A stretch of 64,000 nt of DNA from Dictyobacter alpinus (GCF_003967575.1 NZ_BIFT01000002.1:3038001-3102000), one strand, 5' to 3'; positions 17,658 to 26,706 are shown, counted from the stretch's first letter. Made by a program: numbers and translations. The notes: generated from the sequence alone by a model not told the origin.

Positions 17658-18116
17658 ATGACAGAGAAGACAAATCCACAAGTTGCAGACCTGCCAGTTT
17701 TGCCTGATGCCGATTTGAAAAGCTTAGAGAAATTGATTGGAACCTGGACCCTCTCCGGTGATACAACGGGTCAGGTAAGCTACGAATGGATGGAGGGAGG
17801 ATTTTTTCTCTTGCAACATGTAGATTTTGAGCATAACGGACACGTGATCAAGGGACTGGAGGTGATTGGACACCTCAAGCCATTTGGTGAAGAGTCCGGC
17901 AAAGATATCATGTCGCGCTTTTATAGCTCGACTGGTGATACCCTCGATTATGTCTACGAGCTCAAAGACAATATCCTTATAATCTGGGGAGGGCAGAAAG
18001 GCTCTCCTGCTTACTACCAGGGAACGTTTAACGCAGATGGCACTATCTGCGCAGGCGGCTGGGTCTTTCCTGGTGGGGGTGGATATAGTTCTACGATGAC
18101 CAGAGTTGTAAACTAG
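17658..18116 (+). CDS. Small beta-rich protein, DUF1579-like
   Basis: A 152-residue soluble protein. LEKLIGTWTLSGDTTGQVSYEWMEGG near residues 20-50, followed by alternate strands and a Gly-rich end (GWVFPGGGGYSSTMTRV), suits the DUF1579/lipocalin-like group. In these, the LxGxW motif begins the barrel. No enzyme residues are recognisable. It is the third gene of the ArsR operon, with AAGGGACC before the ATG at 17658. Confidence 0.65.
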   Translation: MTEKTNPQVADLPVLPDADLKSLEKLIGTWTLSGDTTGQVSYEWMEGGFFLLQHVDFEHNGHVIKGLEVIGHLKPFGEESGKDIMSRFYSSTGDTLDYVYELKDNILIIWGGQKGSPAYYQGTFNADGTICAGGWVFPGGGGYSSTMTRVVN

Positions 18117-18128
18117 AAGGAGTCAAGC

Positions 18129-18794
18129 ATGGCGCAATCACTCACAATGACGAAACCGGTGTCCAACGCTCAAGTCCTGGCTGCACGGCTATCCATCGCC
18201 TCAGGAGTGCTCTTCGTCTTTCTCCTCCTGAGCCTGCATGTGCTTGAGCCGGCATTTGATCCAACATGGCGCTTTATCAGTGAGTATGCTCTCGGTTCTT
18301 TTGGCTGGATGATGCACCTGGCATTCTGCTTGCTGGCGACAAGCCTGGTAAGCGCCGGGGTGGCGATCTTTCCATATATCCGGACTGTTTTGGGCTATCT
18401 TGGTCTGATCATCCTTGTCATTGGTGCCATTGGACTCTTTATTGCAGGCATCTTTACTACCGATCCAATCGCGACGAGCCAGGAGGCAGCAACCTTGAGC
18501 GGCAATATGCACGTCTTTGGGGCTTCACTCGACTATACACCGGTAGCTGCGCTCCTGCTGAGTTATGTACTAACGCGTCATCCAGCCTGGAAACCTATGC
18601 GCATGCAGCTGTTTATTACTGCTGGCATTACATTGGTGGGTATGGTTGCATTTATGCTCCTTCTGCCGCATGATGGAAAATTCGGTCCTGGTGTGCTGGC
18701 TGGTCTGTGCGGGCGTTTTCTTATAGTCTCATACCTGTGTTGGCTGCTAACCGTTGGATTCTATACACTCAAACTGCGTCATCGAGCTGAATAG
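18129..18794 (+). CDS. DUF998-type membrane protein
   Basis: A 221-residue integral membrane protein with about six helices. The features of DUF998 are seen: FRFISEYALGS-like block (WRFISEYALGSFGWMMH), a hydrophobic middle, and GIFTTDP before a conserved loop. The function is unknown in the family. It is the last gene in the ArsR/SRPBCC unit, 12 bases after the third gene with AAGGAG before its ATG, and it is followed by a strong hairpin. Confidence 0.78.
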   Translation: MAQSLTMTKPVSNAQVLAARLSIASGVLFVFLLLSLHVLEPAFDPTWRFISEYALGSFGWMMHLAFCLLATSLVSAGVAIFPYIRTVLGYLGLIILVIGAIGLFIAGIFTTDPIATSQEAATLSGNMHVFGASLDYTPVAALLLSYVLTRHPAWKPMRMQLFITAGITLVGMVAFMLLLPHDGKFGPGVLAGLCGRFLIVSYLCWLLTVGFYTLKLRHRAE

Positions 18795-18866
18795 CTGTAA
18801 AAATAGAATTTATACAACAATGAAGTAGATTATACAGTTAGCTGATGACCATTAAAAAAGTAAAAT

Positions 18867-18929
18867 TGAAAGTAGAGTAGAGGGATATACCCGGATCTTT
18901 GCCGGATATATCCCTCTACTCTACTTTCA
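18867..18929. repeat. Long hairpin with 23-bp arms
   Basis: Positions 18867-18889 and 18907-18929 are exact inverted copies (TGAAAGTAGAGTAGAGGG...). The 17-base loop itself contains CCGG...CCGG. It lies 72 bases after the DUF998 stop. It may end the ArsR operon, but there is no T-run. Its sequence is unrelated to the other long palindromes here. Confidence 0.8.
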
Positions 18930-18963
18930 GTTCTGTATTGTTCTAATAATAAATAATAGAAGT

Positions 18964-18992
18964 TTGACAGGCATAAGATTGTATCGTACAGT
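18964..18992 (+). promoter_or_regulatory. Promoter of the TetR-remnant/P450 unit
   Basis: TTGACA (18964-18969) and TACAGT (18987-18992) are 17 bases apart. An operator-like palindrome follows at 19013-19028. This arrangement mirrors the promoter-operator of the intact TetR gene near 63.5 kb. Confidence 0.55.
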
Positions 18993-19012
18993 ATGAGTAT
19001 ATATTCATTGTG

Positions 19013-19028
19013 GTGAATAGATGTTCAC
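19013..19028. promoter_or_regulatory. TetR-type operator candidate
   Basis: GTGAATAGATGTTCAC has matching ends GTGAA/TTCAC. The same half-sites occur in the operator before the intact TetR gene (63508-63540), whose N-terminus resembles the remnant encoded just downstream. The site may still be read by that paralogous repressor in trans. Confidence 0.5.
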
Positions 19029-19035
19029 CGGGGAG

Positions 19036-19143
19036 ATGCTTATCAAAGGTGCGATACAGGAACAACTCATTGCTGCTCGGCGTAATCAGATTCTGGATGC
19101 GGCGAAGACGGTATTTGCACAGAAGGGGAGTGATCAATCATGA
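19036..19143 (+). pseudogene. TetR N-terminal remnant, 35 codons, overlapping the P450 start
   Basis: The ATG follows GGGGAG, and the frame gives LIAARRNQILDAAKTVFAQKG, then five foreign codons and TGA. This is the first helix of a TetR regulator, stopping before the HTH, and it is close to residues 9-33 of the intact TetR at 62860-63486. The TGA overlaps the ATG of the P450 (ATGA), and the ribosome site of the P450 lies within the remnant. The structure suggests a deletion that joined a TetR start to the P450 gene. The peptide may now work only as a leader that couples translation. Confidence 0.75.
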
Positions 19144-20387
19144 TCAAGAAGCAATCTGTACCGGCAGCAACGCCGGTAAATGGCATTATACCTGTTGATA
19201 TTACCAGCGCTCAGTTTAAGGCTGACCCATTTCCATTTTATGCGCAGCTGCGCGCCGAGGCTCCGGTATTTCCAATCATGTTACCAAGTAAGCAGCGAGC
19301 CTGGTTGGTGACACGCTATGATGATGTGGTGAATGTTTTGAAAGACGAGCGTTTTGCCAAGAACCGTCGTAACGTCATGTCGGCTGAGCAATTGAAAAAG
19401 ATTCCCTGGATGCCGCCAATGTTCAAGCCGCTTGAACGCAATATGCTCGATCTGGACAGTCCTGATCACACCAGATTGCGCGCTCTGGTGCATAAAGCCT
19501 TTACGCCACGTCTGGTAGAGCAGATGCGTGAGCAGATCCAACAACTAACAAATGAACTGTTGGATGCTGTCGAGGCCAAAGGCCAGATGGATCTGCTTGC
19601 TGACTTTGCGTTGGTGTTGCCGCTGACGATGATCGCGCGCATTTTAGGGATACCAGCCGAGGACAATACCAAATTTCACCGCTGGAGCAATGCGATAGTT
19701 TCCATAAAAACGAGCGGGGATAGCTTGAGACTTATTCCAACCATTATGCAATTCATGTCATATGCGCGGAGAAAGATCAAAGAGCGACGTATTCATCCCA
19801 AAGACGATCTGATTACAGCATTAGTGCAGGCCAAAGACGGTAGCGACACGTTGAGTGAAGACGAAATCGTAGCTATGATCTTCCTGTTGCTGATCGCTGG
19901 GCATGAAACAACGGTGAATTTGATTGCCAGCGGCACATTAGCCCTATTGCAGTATCCTGAGCAACTAGCAAAGTTACAGAACGAGCCAGAACTGATCAAA
20001 CCAGCCATCGAAGAACTCCTGCGCTTTGTCTGTCCTGTCGAAACAGCCACCGAACGTTATGCGCGTGAAGACATCACCATCGTCGGAACCACCATTCCGC
20101 GTGGTGAGATGGTCCTGGCCGCGATAGGATCAGCCAATCGTGATGCCAGCTACTTTGACAATCCTGATCAGCTAGACATCGCGCGCAAGAATAACAGGCA
20201 CCTGGCCTTTGGCCTGAGCTCCCATTACTGCCTGGGTGCGCCGCTGGCCCGCCTGGAAGGACAGATCGCTATGAGCGCATTAATCCAGCGTTTTCCTGCT
20301 CTACGTCTGAACATCGAGCCAAAAGAGATCCGCTGGCATGGTAGTTTCATCCTGCGTGGACTTGAGGCACTACCAGTAGCATTCTAG
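19140..20387 (+). CDS. Cytochrome P450, CYP107-like
   Basis: A soluble P450 of 415 residues. The I-helix motif is AGHETT (253-258), the K-helix EELLRF (ExxR at 292-295), and the heme loop FGLSSHYCLG has Cys364 as ligand; the usual second Gly of the loop is Ser360. The N-terminus (DITSAQFKADPFPFYAQLR) is typical of actinobacterial and Chloroflexota CYP107-type enzymes. A dead gene with almost the same opening lies at 59941-60024. Translation probably depends on the TetR remnant that overlaps its ATG. No redox partner is nearby. Confidence 0.93.
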   Translation: MIKKQSVPAATPVNGIIPVDITSAQFKADPFPFYAQLRAEAPVFPIMLPSKQRAWLVTRYDDVVNVLKDERFAKNRRNVMSAEQLKKIPWMPPMFKPLERNMLDLDSPDHTRLRALVHKAFTPRLVEQMREQIQQLTNELLDAVEAKGQMDLLADFALVLPLTMIARILGIPAEDNTKFHRWSNAIVSIKTSGDSLRLIPTIMQFMSYARRKIKERRIHPKDDLITALVQAKDGSDTLSEDEIVAMIFLLLIAGHETTVNLIASGTLALLQYPEQLAKLQNEPELIKPAIEELLRFVCPVETATERYAREDITIVGTTIPRGEMVLAAIGSANRDASYFDNPDQLDIARKNNRHLAFGLSSHYCLGAPLARLEGQIAMSALIQRFPALRLNIEPKEIRWHGSFILRGLEALPVAF

Positions 20388-20405
20388 GATAGCGATGGGT
20401 CGGCA

Positions 20406-22826
20406 CTACATTTGTGTCCAGCCTGCAATATTCAGGCTGGCGCTTTGTGAAGAGGCAAAAGATGACAGTGCCGTCCCATCAGTCTTGCCGAATAAGAGCT
20501 GATCAAGTCCTGTAGCTTGCGAGGAACCCATACGGACCGCATAATAAGGGCATTGATACTGGCTACTACAGAAGACATCAAGAGCTGATTGTTGAGAGAA
20601 GAAAAAGACTGTGCCATCATCTTTACGAAGATTGGTTGCATGGTTATTTTGATCGATCAGATAGAGACCATTGTTTGGACTATACTGAGCCGCAGTAACA
20701 TTCTTGACCAGGGCCAGAAATTTACCATCGTCAAGAGAACTGATGCCGACAATGGCAAGATCCTGTGATGTATAGATGGTTGTATTAGTATTGATATCAG
20801 TGATGGTACTTGGACCTGCGTTGGAGCACGCGCCACTACAATCACCATTGCCAAAGCCTGTACAGTGGCTTACAAACAGGTGCGGCCTGCTGGTGGTAGG
20901 ATCTTGCGCGTAGCTATCACATGTTGAGCCGCTGTGAATTAATTTTGCCTCTGATGGTTCGCCATTTTGGGAGAGAGGATAGAGATACACACTCCTATCT
21001 GGTCCTTCAAGATAAACGCTCCTCGCATCGGACCAGCCGATAGGCACTCCCCAGGTGATGTTTTGTGTAGCGAGTTTTTCCTGCATGAGCTGACCATTCT
21101 GCACATCAAGCTGATAGGCAGAGATTGCTGGTGGAGCCTGCGCTGTGCCTGCTGGGTCTGCCGTGGCTTCAAAAAAGACGCGGCCCGTTTCCGTCTCATC
21201 AAAAGGAGACCACGATAGCCTGTTGATCTGGAGCGGATTGGCGGTACAATACAGCGTTTGCAGCCCCTGTCCATCGACGCGTAATAGCTGTAATTTCGCA
21301 GGCTGGTTGGCAACGGAGGTCGAGAAAAGAATCCATTGTTTATCAGGAGATAACACGGCCTGATCGATCGCGAATGTAGTCGAGGTCAGTAAGGTAGTTT
21401 TACTTCCATTAATGGCTGAATAGCGGATCAATGAGCCAGAGAATTTATTGTCGGCAGCATTATACTGATGAGAATAATAAATGACCTGTGCATCGCTGCC
21501 CCGATTGGCTAGATTCAAGAGACTCGGCTTACGGACCTGTCCCGTGGGTGGACAACTTGTATCATAAGTTGGGAGGGTGGCGAGCGTGTTGGGATTGGTA
21601 GCCTTAGCTGTAGGCGTAGTTTTTGTGGTAGGAACGAAGGTATTTTTGCTCACAGGTGCCGCACTATGGAGTGTGCTCGCATACCAGGCACCGACAGAGG
21701 CAAACACAACGAGAGCAAGGCAGAACGAGAGCAGCATGACCCAGACGCGTGGAGAGCGCTTTTTCTGGTTTTCAGATGTATACAGGACGCGGGTCGCATA
21801 CGGTTGTGTGGTAAGGTGTTTGGCATCGATGGTATCTGGACGATAGACCGTTCTGTAATCGGGAGAAGCGTCCGGGTGGGTCGTAGATAACAGATTTGTG
21901 GAAGCCTCCTCATCTGAGGAAGAGGAAGATGTCTGTCGTTGGTTAGATGAAATGGCTGTGGTGTCAAATTTTTGTGCCACGTCAGTCAGGGCTGCAATAA
22001 ATGCGGCAGGAGTCGCATAGCGCTCCGACTCATTTTTGGCCAGTGCACGTAGTACCACACGATCAAGTTCAGGTGGAATAGTGGAATTCACCAAACGCAT
22101 TGATGATGGCTGTTCATAAAGATGCTTACTTAAGACAAGAATTGTATTCTCGCCTGAGAATGGTGGTGCGCCAGTGAGCATTTCATAGAGTACAATGCCG
22201 ACACTATAAATATCACTACCACGACCGGGCCGACCCTGAATCTGTTCGGGTGCCATATATTGAGGGGTACCCATAATGCTTACATCGCCAGTATGGGTAA
22301 TTACAGAGGAGAGAAGCTTATCGGTCTGATCATCCTTTTGGATAGACTTAACCAGTCCAAAATCGCTCAGGACGGGCGTATTGTCATCCTTGAACAAGAT
22401 ATTTCCTGGTTTAATATCCCGGTGGATAAAGTTGTTGGTATGAGCATATTGTAGGGCACGTAGGATCTGGATAGTTATATTGAGAGCATCCGCAATGGGG
22501 AGCACCTGTTGTTGGTGCAGACGATCACGTAAAGTACCCTGGGTGAGATAAGGCATCACAAAATAGGCCAGACCATCCTGTTCACCATAATCATAGACCG
22601 TCAGAATATTAGGGTGATCCAGACGAGCAACGACCTTGGCCTCACGCGCGAACCGGCGCATAAATATCTCATTGTCATGAAGTTTAGAGCGAAAAACTTT
22701 GACCGCAACGTCTCGTTTTAAGCGAGTATCCTTAGCAAGAAATACAGTCGCCATACCTCCCTGACCCACTGGCCGCACAATGCTGTAATTACCCAGCGAA
22801 TGACCGACGATTTCTTCCGGCGGCAT
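20406..22826 (-). CDS. Membrane Ser/Thr protein kinase (PknB type) with extracellular beta-propeller-like domain
   Basis: An 806-residue receptor-like kinase. The kinase domain spans about 14-285, with the glycine loop GQGGMATVF, Lys43, catalytic HRDIKPGN (Asp137), DFG (155-157) and GTPQYMAPE. A Ser/Thr-rich juxtamembrane linker (about 290-355) may be autophosphorylated. One membrane helix lies at about 361-383. A Thr/Pro linker leads to about 380 residues of WD40/TolB-like strand repeats (PDKQWILFST, RLSWSPFDE), with a Cys-rich segment near CTGFGNGDCSGAC. No PASTA domain is present. It stands alone, convergent with the P450. Confidence 0.92.
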   Translation of the reverse strand: MPPEEIVGHSLGNYSIVRPVGQGGMATVFLAKDTRLKRDVAVKVFRSKLHDNEIFMRRFAREAKVVARLDHPNILTVYDYGEQDGLAYFVMPYLTQGTLRDRLHQQQVLPIADALNITIQILRALQYAHTNNFIHRDIKPGNILFKDDNTPVLSDFGLVKSIQKDDQTDKLLSSVITHTGDVSIMGTPQYMAPEQIQGRPGRGSDIYSVGIVLYEMLTGAPPFSGENTILVLSKHLYEQPSSMRLVNSTIPPELDRVVLRALAKNESERYATPAAFIAALTDVAQKFDTTAISSNQRQTSSSSSDEEASTNLLSTTHPDASPDYRTVYRPDTIDAKHLTTQPYATRVLYTSENQKKRSPRVWVMLLSFCLALVVFASVGAWYASTLHSAAPVSKNTFVPTTKTTPTAKATNPNTLATLPTYDTSCPPTGQVRKPSLLNLANRGSDAQVIYYSHQYNAADNKFSGSLIRYSAINGSKTTLLTSTTFAIDQAVLSPDKQWILFSTSVANQPAKLQLLRVDGQGLQTLYCTANPLQINRLSWSPFDETETGRVFFEATADPAGTAQAPPAISAYQLDVQNGQLMQEKLATQNITWGVPIGWSDARSVYLEGPDRSVYLYPLSQNGEPSEAKLIHSGSTCDSYAQDPTTSRPHLFVSHCTGFGNGDCSGACSNAGPSTITDINTNTTIYTSQDLAIVGISSLDDGKFLALVKNVTAAQYSPNNGLYLIDQNNHATNLRKDDGTVFFFSQQSALDVFCSSQYQCPYYAVRMGSSQATGLDQLLFGKTDGTALSSFASSQSASLNIAGWTQM

Positions 22827-23208
22827 GGCATAATCTCCTTTAAATCCATTTATTGGTGAGCATATAAATAGTATTTATAAATTAATAAGTTTCTATCTTG
22901 CTAACCATTATAGAGATGCATGTGTATGTTGTAAAGTACAGTACGACATTGGTGGAGATTCCTATTTGAGGGCAGGGGTATGCAAAGGAATCTCCCGAAA
23001 AACTGGCGTCTGATTAGATGGGATGCTGGTGTGACCTGGTTGGTAGTATGGTTGCCTCTTGACGTAGAGTGTGCTTTAAAGCGTAGACTTGTAGTGTATG
23101 TATAGGGGCACCGTAGTCTGGTTGACCATAAGATGCCCATATATTCTGCCTCTAGTTATAGAGCGTGGAGGCAGTTGTATAATGCTAGAATGAGAAAGGA
23201 TGGAAAGA
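22827..23208. other. Intergenic region between kinase and reductase genes
   Basis: This divergent gap holds no reading frame of note. GGAGATTCC (22951-22959) pairs with GGAATCTCC (22987-22995). TATAAT at 23178-23183 is a probable -10 for the aldo/keto reductase, but no good -35 is at the right distance. Nothing else is recognised. Confidence 0.5.
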
Positions 23209-24192
23209 GTGCAACAACGAACACTGGGCAAAACGGATCTAAAGGTCTCGGCGGAAGGGTTTGGTTGTATGGGACTGACAAGTTTCTATGGAGCACCCGC
23301 AGCTGAGAATGAGGCGATTGATCTGATCCATAAAGCCATTGATTTAGGAGTGACTTTTTTTGATACAGCCGAGTCGTATGGTCCCTTCCTCAATGAAAAG
23401 CTGGTGGGACGTGCCTTAAAGGGACGGCGCGACTCCGTGGTTATCGCGACCAAATTCGGCTGGGTCTGGTCCGTAAATGGTGAGCGCAGCCTCAATAGTC
23501 GTCCTGATCATATTTTCAAAGTGGTCGATGAGTCCTTACAGCGTCTGGATACTGAATATATTGACCTGTATTATCAGCATCGTTTGGATCCGCAAGTGCC
23601 GATCGAAGAGACAGTTGGCGCACTGGCTGAACTAATCAAGCAGGGCAAGATTCGCCATATTGGACTATCAGAGGTCGGCCCGAAGACGTTACGCCGTGCC
23701 CACGCGGTCCATCCTATTACCGCTTTGCAAACCGAGTACTCACTCTGGGAGCGTGATCCCGAAGCTGAAATACTGCCAACCCTGCGTGAACTGGGGATAG
23801 GTTTTGTGGCCTACAGTCCACTGGGGCGTGGCTTCCTGACCGGTGAAATCAAGAAAGTACAGGATCTGGATGCGAATGACTTTCGTCGTAGTGATCCACG
23901 TTTCCAGGGAGAGAATTTTGCCCGCAATGTGGAACTGGTTGAGCTTGTCAGACAACTGGCCGCAACCAAACATGCTACCCCGGGTCAGATCGCCCTTGCA
24001 TGGCTGCTGCACAAAGGTAACGACATCGTGCCTATTCCTGGCACCAAACGCTTGAAGTACCTGGAAGAGAATATTGCCGCAACCGAGATTGCTTTAAGCC
24101 CGGAAGAGATGTCCCAATTAGAAGCCAGCATTGGAAAGAGCGCTGGAGCCCGCTATAGTGAAACTGGCATGCGCGCCATTTCCCGCGACTAA
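23209..24192 (+). CDS. Aldo/keto reductase (AKR13-like)
   Basis: A 327-residue NADPH-dependent carbonyl reductase of the AKR superfamily. The catalytic tetrad is readable: Asp and Tyr in FDTAESYGPF, Lys in ATKFGW and His in YYQHRLDP. The cofactor-binding end PIPGTKRLKYLEENIAA is standard. I prefer the GTG at 23209 (MQQRTLGKTDLKVS), with AAAGGA nine bases away; an ATG three codons earlier at 23200 has its ribosome site too close. It is a single gene with a palindromic end. Confidence 0.88.
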   Translation: MQQRTLGKTDLKVSAEGFGCMGLTSFYGAPAAENEAIDLIHKAIDLGVTFFDTAESYGPFLNEKLVGRALKGRRDSVVIATKFGWVWSVNGERSLNSRPDHIFKVVDESLQRLDTEYIDLYYQHRLDPQVPIEETVGALAELIKQGKIRHIGLSEVGPKTLRRAHAVHPITALQTEYSLWERDPEAEILPTLRELGIGFVAYSPLGRGFLTGEIKKVQDLDANDFRRSDPRFQGENFARNVELVELVRQLAATKHATPGQIALAWLLHKGNDIVPIPGTKRLKYLEENIAATEIALSPEEMSQLEASIGKSAGARYSETGMRAISRD

Positions 24193-24216
24193 AGCTTTTT
24201 TGTGGCCCGTTTCCTG

Positions 24217-24271
24217 AATAAAAGCATACGTATATAATAATTTATCAATATACTGTACGTATGCTTTTATT
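24217..24271. terminator. Hairpin after the aldo/keto reductase
   Basis: AATAAAAGCATACGTA (24217-24232) and its exact complement (24256-24271) form a 16-bp stem that ends in TTTTATT. It fits a factor-independent terminator for the reductase gene. Confidence 0.7.
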
Positions 24272-24444
24272 GTATTTTCAGTTATTAAGCAATACCCTGC
24301 TTGCCAGATAGCTAAAGAAATTGTACTTTAAGAAAGGTATGGGGGCTTGTTTTCATCCGCCGAGTCCAATGGAGATAGCCGCAAGAACAGGATGTTTCGC
24401 TTCAAGTGAAGTGCGCATATTAAGTGTCCTTTGCTATAGCCAGA

Positions 24445-24666
24445 TTATTTGATAATGTATCCCTCGTTAAGGGTGGAGATTTCGCAGCTCGAAATAGAGT
24501 GCGTGCGAGGTTTTCCACTAGCTTCCCCCGGGCCATCGAGCAGCAGCCGCCGAACTTGCAAGTAGATGGTCACTTCGGCTCCTGTGTGACTGCCCAAGGT
24601 GAAGACCTGACGAAACTTGCGGTGCAGGTCCCGATTGGTCCGTTTTAACAGAGAAGTCGTGCGTAT
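24445..24666 (-). pseudogene. Transposase C-terminal remnant, mutator/IS256-like
   Basis: The minus strand frame reads IRTTSLLKRTNRDLHRKFRQ, then VFTLGSHTGAEVTIYLQVRRL and a TAA. This is the pattern near the end of mutator-type transposases, where RTTN.LER.NRELRR precedes the last helix. There is no start and nothing of the catalytic DDE region. The remnant lies between the AKR and TIGR01777 genes, filling most of a 500-base gap. Confidence 0.45.
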
Positions 24667-24695
24667 CCATTATTTTCCTTGCGTATACGGTATGC

Positions 24696-25628
24696 TCATG
24701 CAACTGGAAGCTCCTTTTCCCCTTGCAGCAGGTGGTACAGTGCCTGATCAAGCCGGGGATAGTCGAAGAGGAAATGAGCCTCCACCAAGCGTTGAGGCAG
24801 AAGGTGTTGGCTGTCCAACACGACGGTTGACAACTCCCCCAAGAGTACTCGCAAGGCAAAGGCTGGCATCGGGAACACAGGGAACCGCTTCAGAACATGT
24901 TGCACCTTGCGGATAAAATCCCTATTCGTCACGGCTTCTGGCGCACACAGATTGAACGAGCCAGAAAGCAGACGATGCGCAAGTAGGAACTGGATCGCTT
25001 TGGCCACATCTTTTTTGTGAATCCAGGGAATCCACTGCTGTCCATCGCCCAACTGGCTTCCCAGGAGCTGGGCAAAATGCAAAAGTGGAGGGAGGGCACC
25101 CTCGTGTGTATCAAGGACGAGACCTGTCCGCACAATGCAGTGCCTGGTCTGGGCGTGGATAGTAGATGCTTCCCATTGCTGGCACACCTGAGCACGGAAG
25201 CCCCGACCAGAGGTGCTCGCTTCCGTGAGGATTTCTTGCCCGCGATCCCCGTAATACCCTGATGCTGAGGCTTGTACCAGCACTTCCGGTGGCCCATAGC
25301 GTTCAATTGCCTGCATTACCGCCTCCCCGGCACGCAACCGGCTCTCAAGAATACATGCCCGGTACGACTGTGTCCAGCGCCAATGAGCTGGACTTGCACC
25401 AGCCAGGTTGACAATGGCGCAGTCTTTGCTGATCAGTTCTCCCCATCCCTGATCAGTCTGAGCGTCCCAACCCATTGTCTGGATATTCGCCAGTCCTTGT
25501 TGCTGAAACATCTGAGCAGCCAGGGTGGGATTGCGACTCAGGACAATGACCTCATCGCTGCCGTGTGCCAGCAAATCCACGAGCGACCTCCCGATGAGCC
25601 CTGTTCCACCAGTAATGATGATTCGCAT
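24696..25628 (-). CDS. TIGR01777-family NAD-dependent epimerase-like protein
   Basis: A 310-residue extended-SDR homologue, often named YfcH or SulA-like. It starts with the nucleotide loop ITGGTGLIGRSLV, has VNLAGASPAHWRW and SASGYYG blocks, and ends in the DUF1731 tail (PAFALRVLLGELSTVVLDSQ, QRLVEAHFLFDYPRLDQAL). The family role is unproven. It follows the YndJ gene by three bases, so the two are one operon under the divergent TetR. Confidence 0.9.
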   Translation of the reverse strand: MRIIITGGTGLIGRSLVDLLAHGSDEVIVLSRNPTLAAQMFQQQGLANIQTMGWDAQTDQGWGELISKDCAIVNLAGASPAHWRWTQSYRACILESRLRAGEAVMQAIERYGPPEVLVQASASGYYGDRGQEILTEASTSGRGFRAQVCQQWEASTIHAQTRHCIVRTGLVLDTHEGALPPLLHFAQLLGSQLGDGQQWIPWIHKKDVAKAIQFLLAHRLLSGSFNLCAPEAVTNRDFIRKVQHVLKRFPVFPMPAFALRVLLGELSTVVLDSQHLLPQRLVEAHFLFDYPRLDQALYHLLQGEKELPVA

Positions 25629-25631
25629 ATT

Positions 25632-26618
25632 TTACGCCTTCTCTGCCTCTACTCTGAGTCGCCAGCCGAGTAATCCACAGAGTCCAAAGACCAGCGCATT
25701 TATCCATCCATGTATCACGATCATTTGAGAGATGGTAATGGTCCAGAACCCTGTCACATTTCCCAGAACGTAAGCCCCGGCAAATAGCATCGTAATTGCC
25801 ACCGCAGTGCTCGAAAAGGCCAGAAGCCCACGGGCAAGCAAAGGAGCAGTGGTAGGAACTATGCAGATCAGATTAAGCAGCGCTATCAGTATCATACTGA
25901 GTGCTAAGAGGCAAGCCCCGGCAGACTCCAAAAAGCTCACGCCAGTGATCTGAGTAATGGTAATCCCTGTGGCTACGAGCAGCGGATTGAGAAGCATGCA
26001 CATAGCGGTGACTCGATATGTTTTCCATGGAATCTCGCGCCGTGTTGCCAGGATAGCTCGACCGGTGAGGCCCGTTATTATGAGTGCCGCCAGCGTGATA
26101 AAGTGAAAATGGACAGCGGTAAGTAAAACGATGGTCTGACTGAAACTGAGTGGCTGGAGACCTAAACGATCCAGCACCAACCACGTTCCGCCGATTGGCA
26201 CATAAGCCAACGCCACAGCCAGACAGGCGTCGGGGAGAGATCTGCCACGTTTCTGGAAAAGCAGGAGCACACCGATCAGGGCAATCAACGCTGTGAACAG
26301 GAGCCATACGGCGGCAGCGGCAGCAGCGAGCAGTCCCCTGCCAAGCAGCAAAGAAGCTCCCCCAATGAGTGTCGCAAAGGGTTGTAGAAAAATGACGAGA
26401 CCACAGAGATCACCAGACAAGCAAGGCTTCCTGGGAAGTGTTGCCAGCGGGACCGCTAACGGTGTAATGACGCACAGAGCCAGGAGAAGTATGAGATCCA
26501 GGTCGTCGAGCATGATCCAACCAAACAACCTGGCGAACAGTATCAACATCCAAACGCTTCCTCCAAGGCTTACACTGATGCGGTTCCATCTGGTCAGATC
26601 AAAGGTATCAATAAACAT
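25632..26618 (-). CDS. YndJ-family membrane protein
   Basis: A 328-residue polytopic protein with about nine or ten helices. The block VPIGGTWLVLDRLGLQPLSF followed by IVLLTAVHFHFITLAALI, with its His pair, is typical of YndJ-family proteins. Transport or membrane stress roles have been suggested for the family, but none is established. The ATG at 26618 has GGAGCTAC upstream; the ATG four codons earlier lacks a site. It is the first gene of the unit with TIGR01777, divergent from a TetR gene with an operator between. Confidence 0.82.
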   Translation of the reverse strand: MFIDTFDLTRWNRISVSLGGSVWMLILFARLFGWIMLDDLDLILLLALCVITPLAVPLATLPRKPCLSGDLCGLVIFLQPFATLIGGASLLLGRGLLAAAAAAVWLLFTALIALIGVLLLFQKRGRSLPDACLAVALAYVPIGGTWLVLDRLGLQPLSFSQTIVLLTAVHFHFITLAALIITGLTGRAILATRREIPWKTYRVTAMCMLLNPLLVATGITITQITGVSFLESAGACLLALSMILIALLNLICIVPTTAPLLARGLLAFSSTAVAITMLFAGAYVLGNVTGFWTITISQMIVIHGWINALVFGLCGLLGWRLRVEAEKA

Positions 26619-26693
26619 AGGTAGCTCCATCTGTTTTAAGGTGATCCCCTCGCACTGGCTGAATCCGCAGTCAAGAAGGTGTGTTCTTAAAAA

Positions 26694-26706
26694 TGAACAG
26701 TGTTCA
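26694..26706. promoter_or_regulatory. TetR-type operator candidate between yndJ-like and tetR genes
   Basis: TGAACAGTGTTCA is a perfect 6+1+6 palindrome, located centrally in the divergent gap. It is the natural site for the TetR product of 26796-27494 to repress both directions. Confidence 0.6.

Noticed and set aside
3511..20387. P450s as parts of one natural-product gene cluster
   Set aside because: The two intact P450s are 14 kb apart, belong to different subfamilies and have no PKS, NRPS or terpene synthase nearby.
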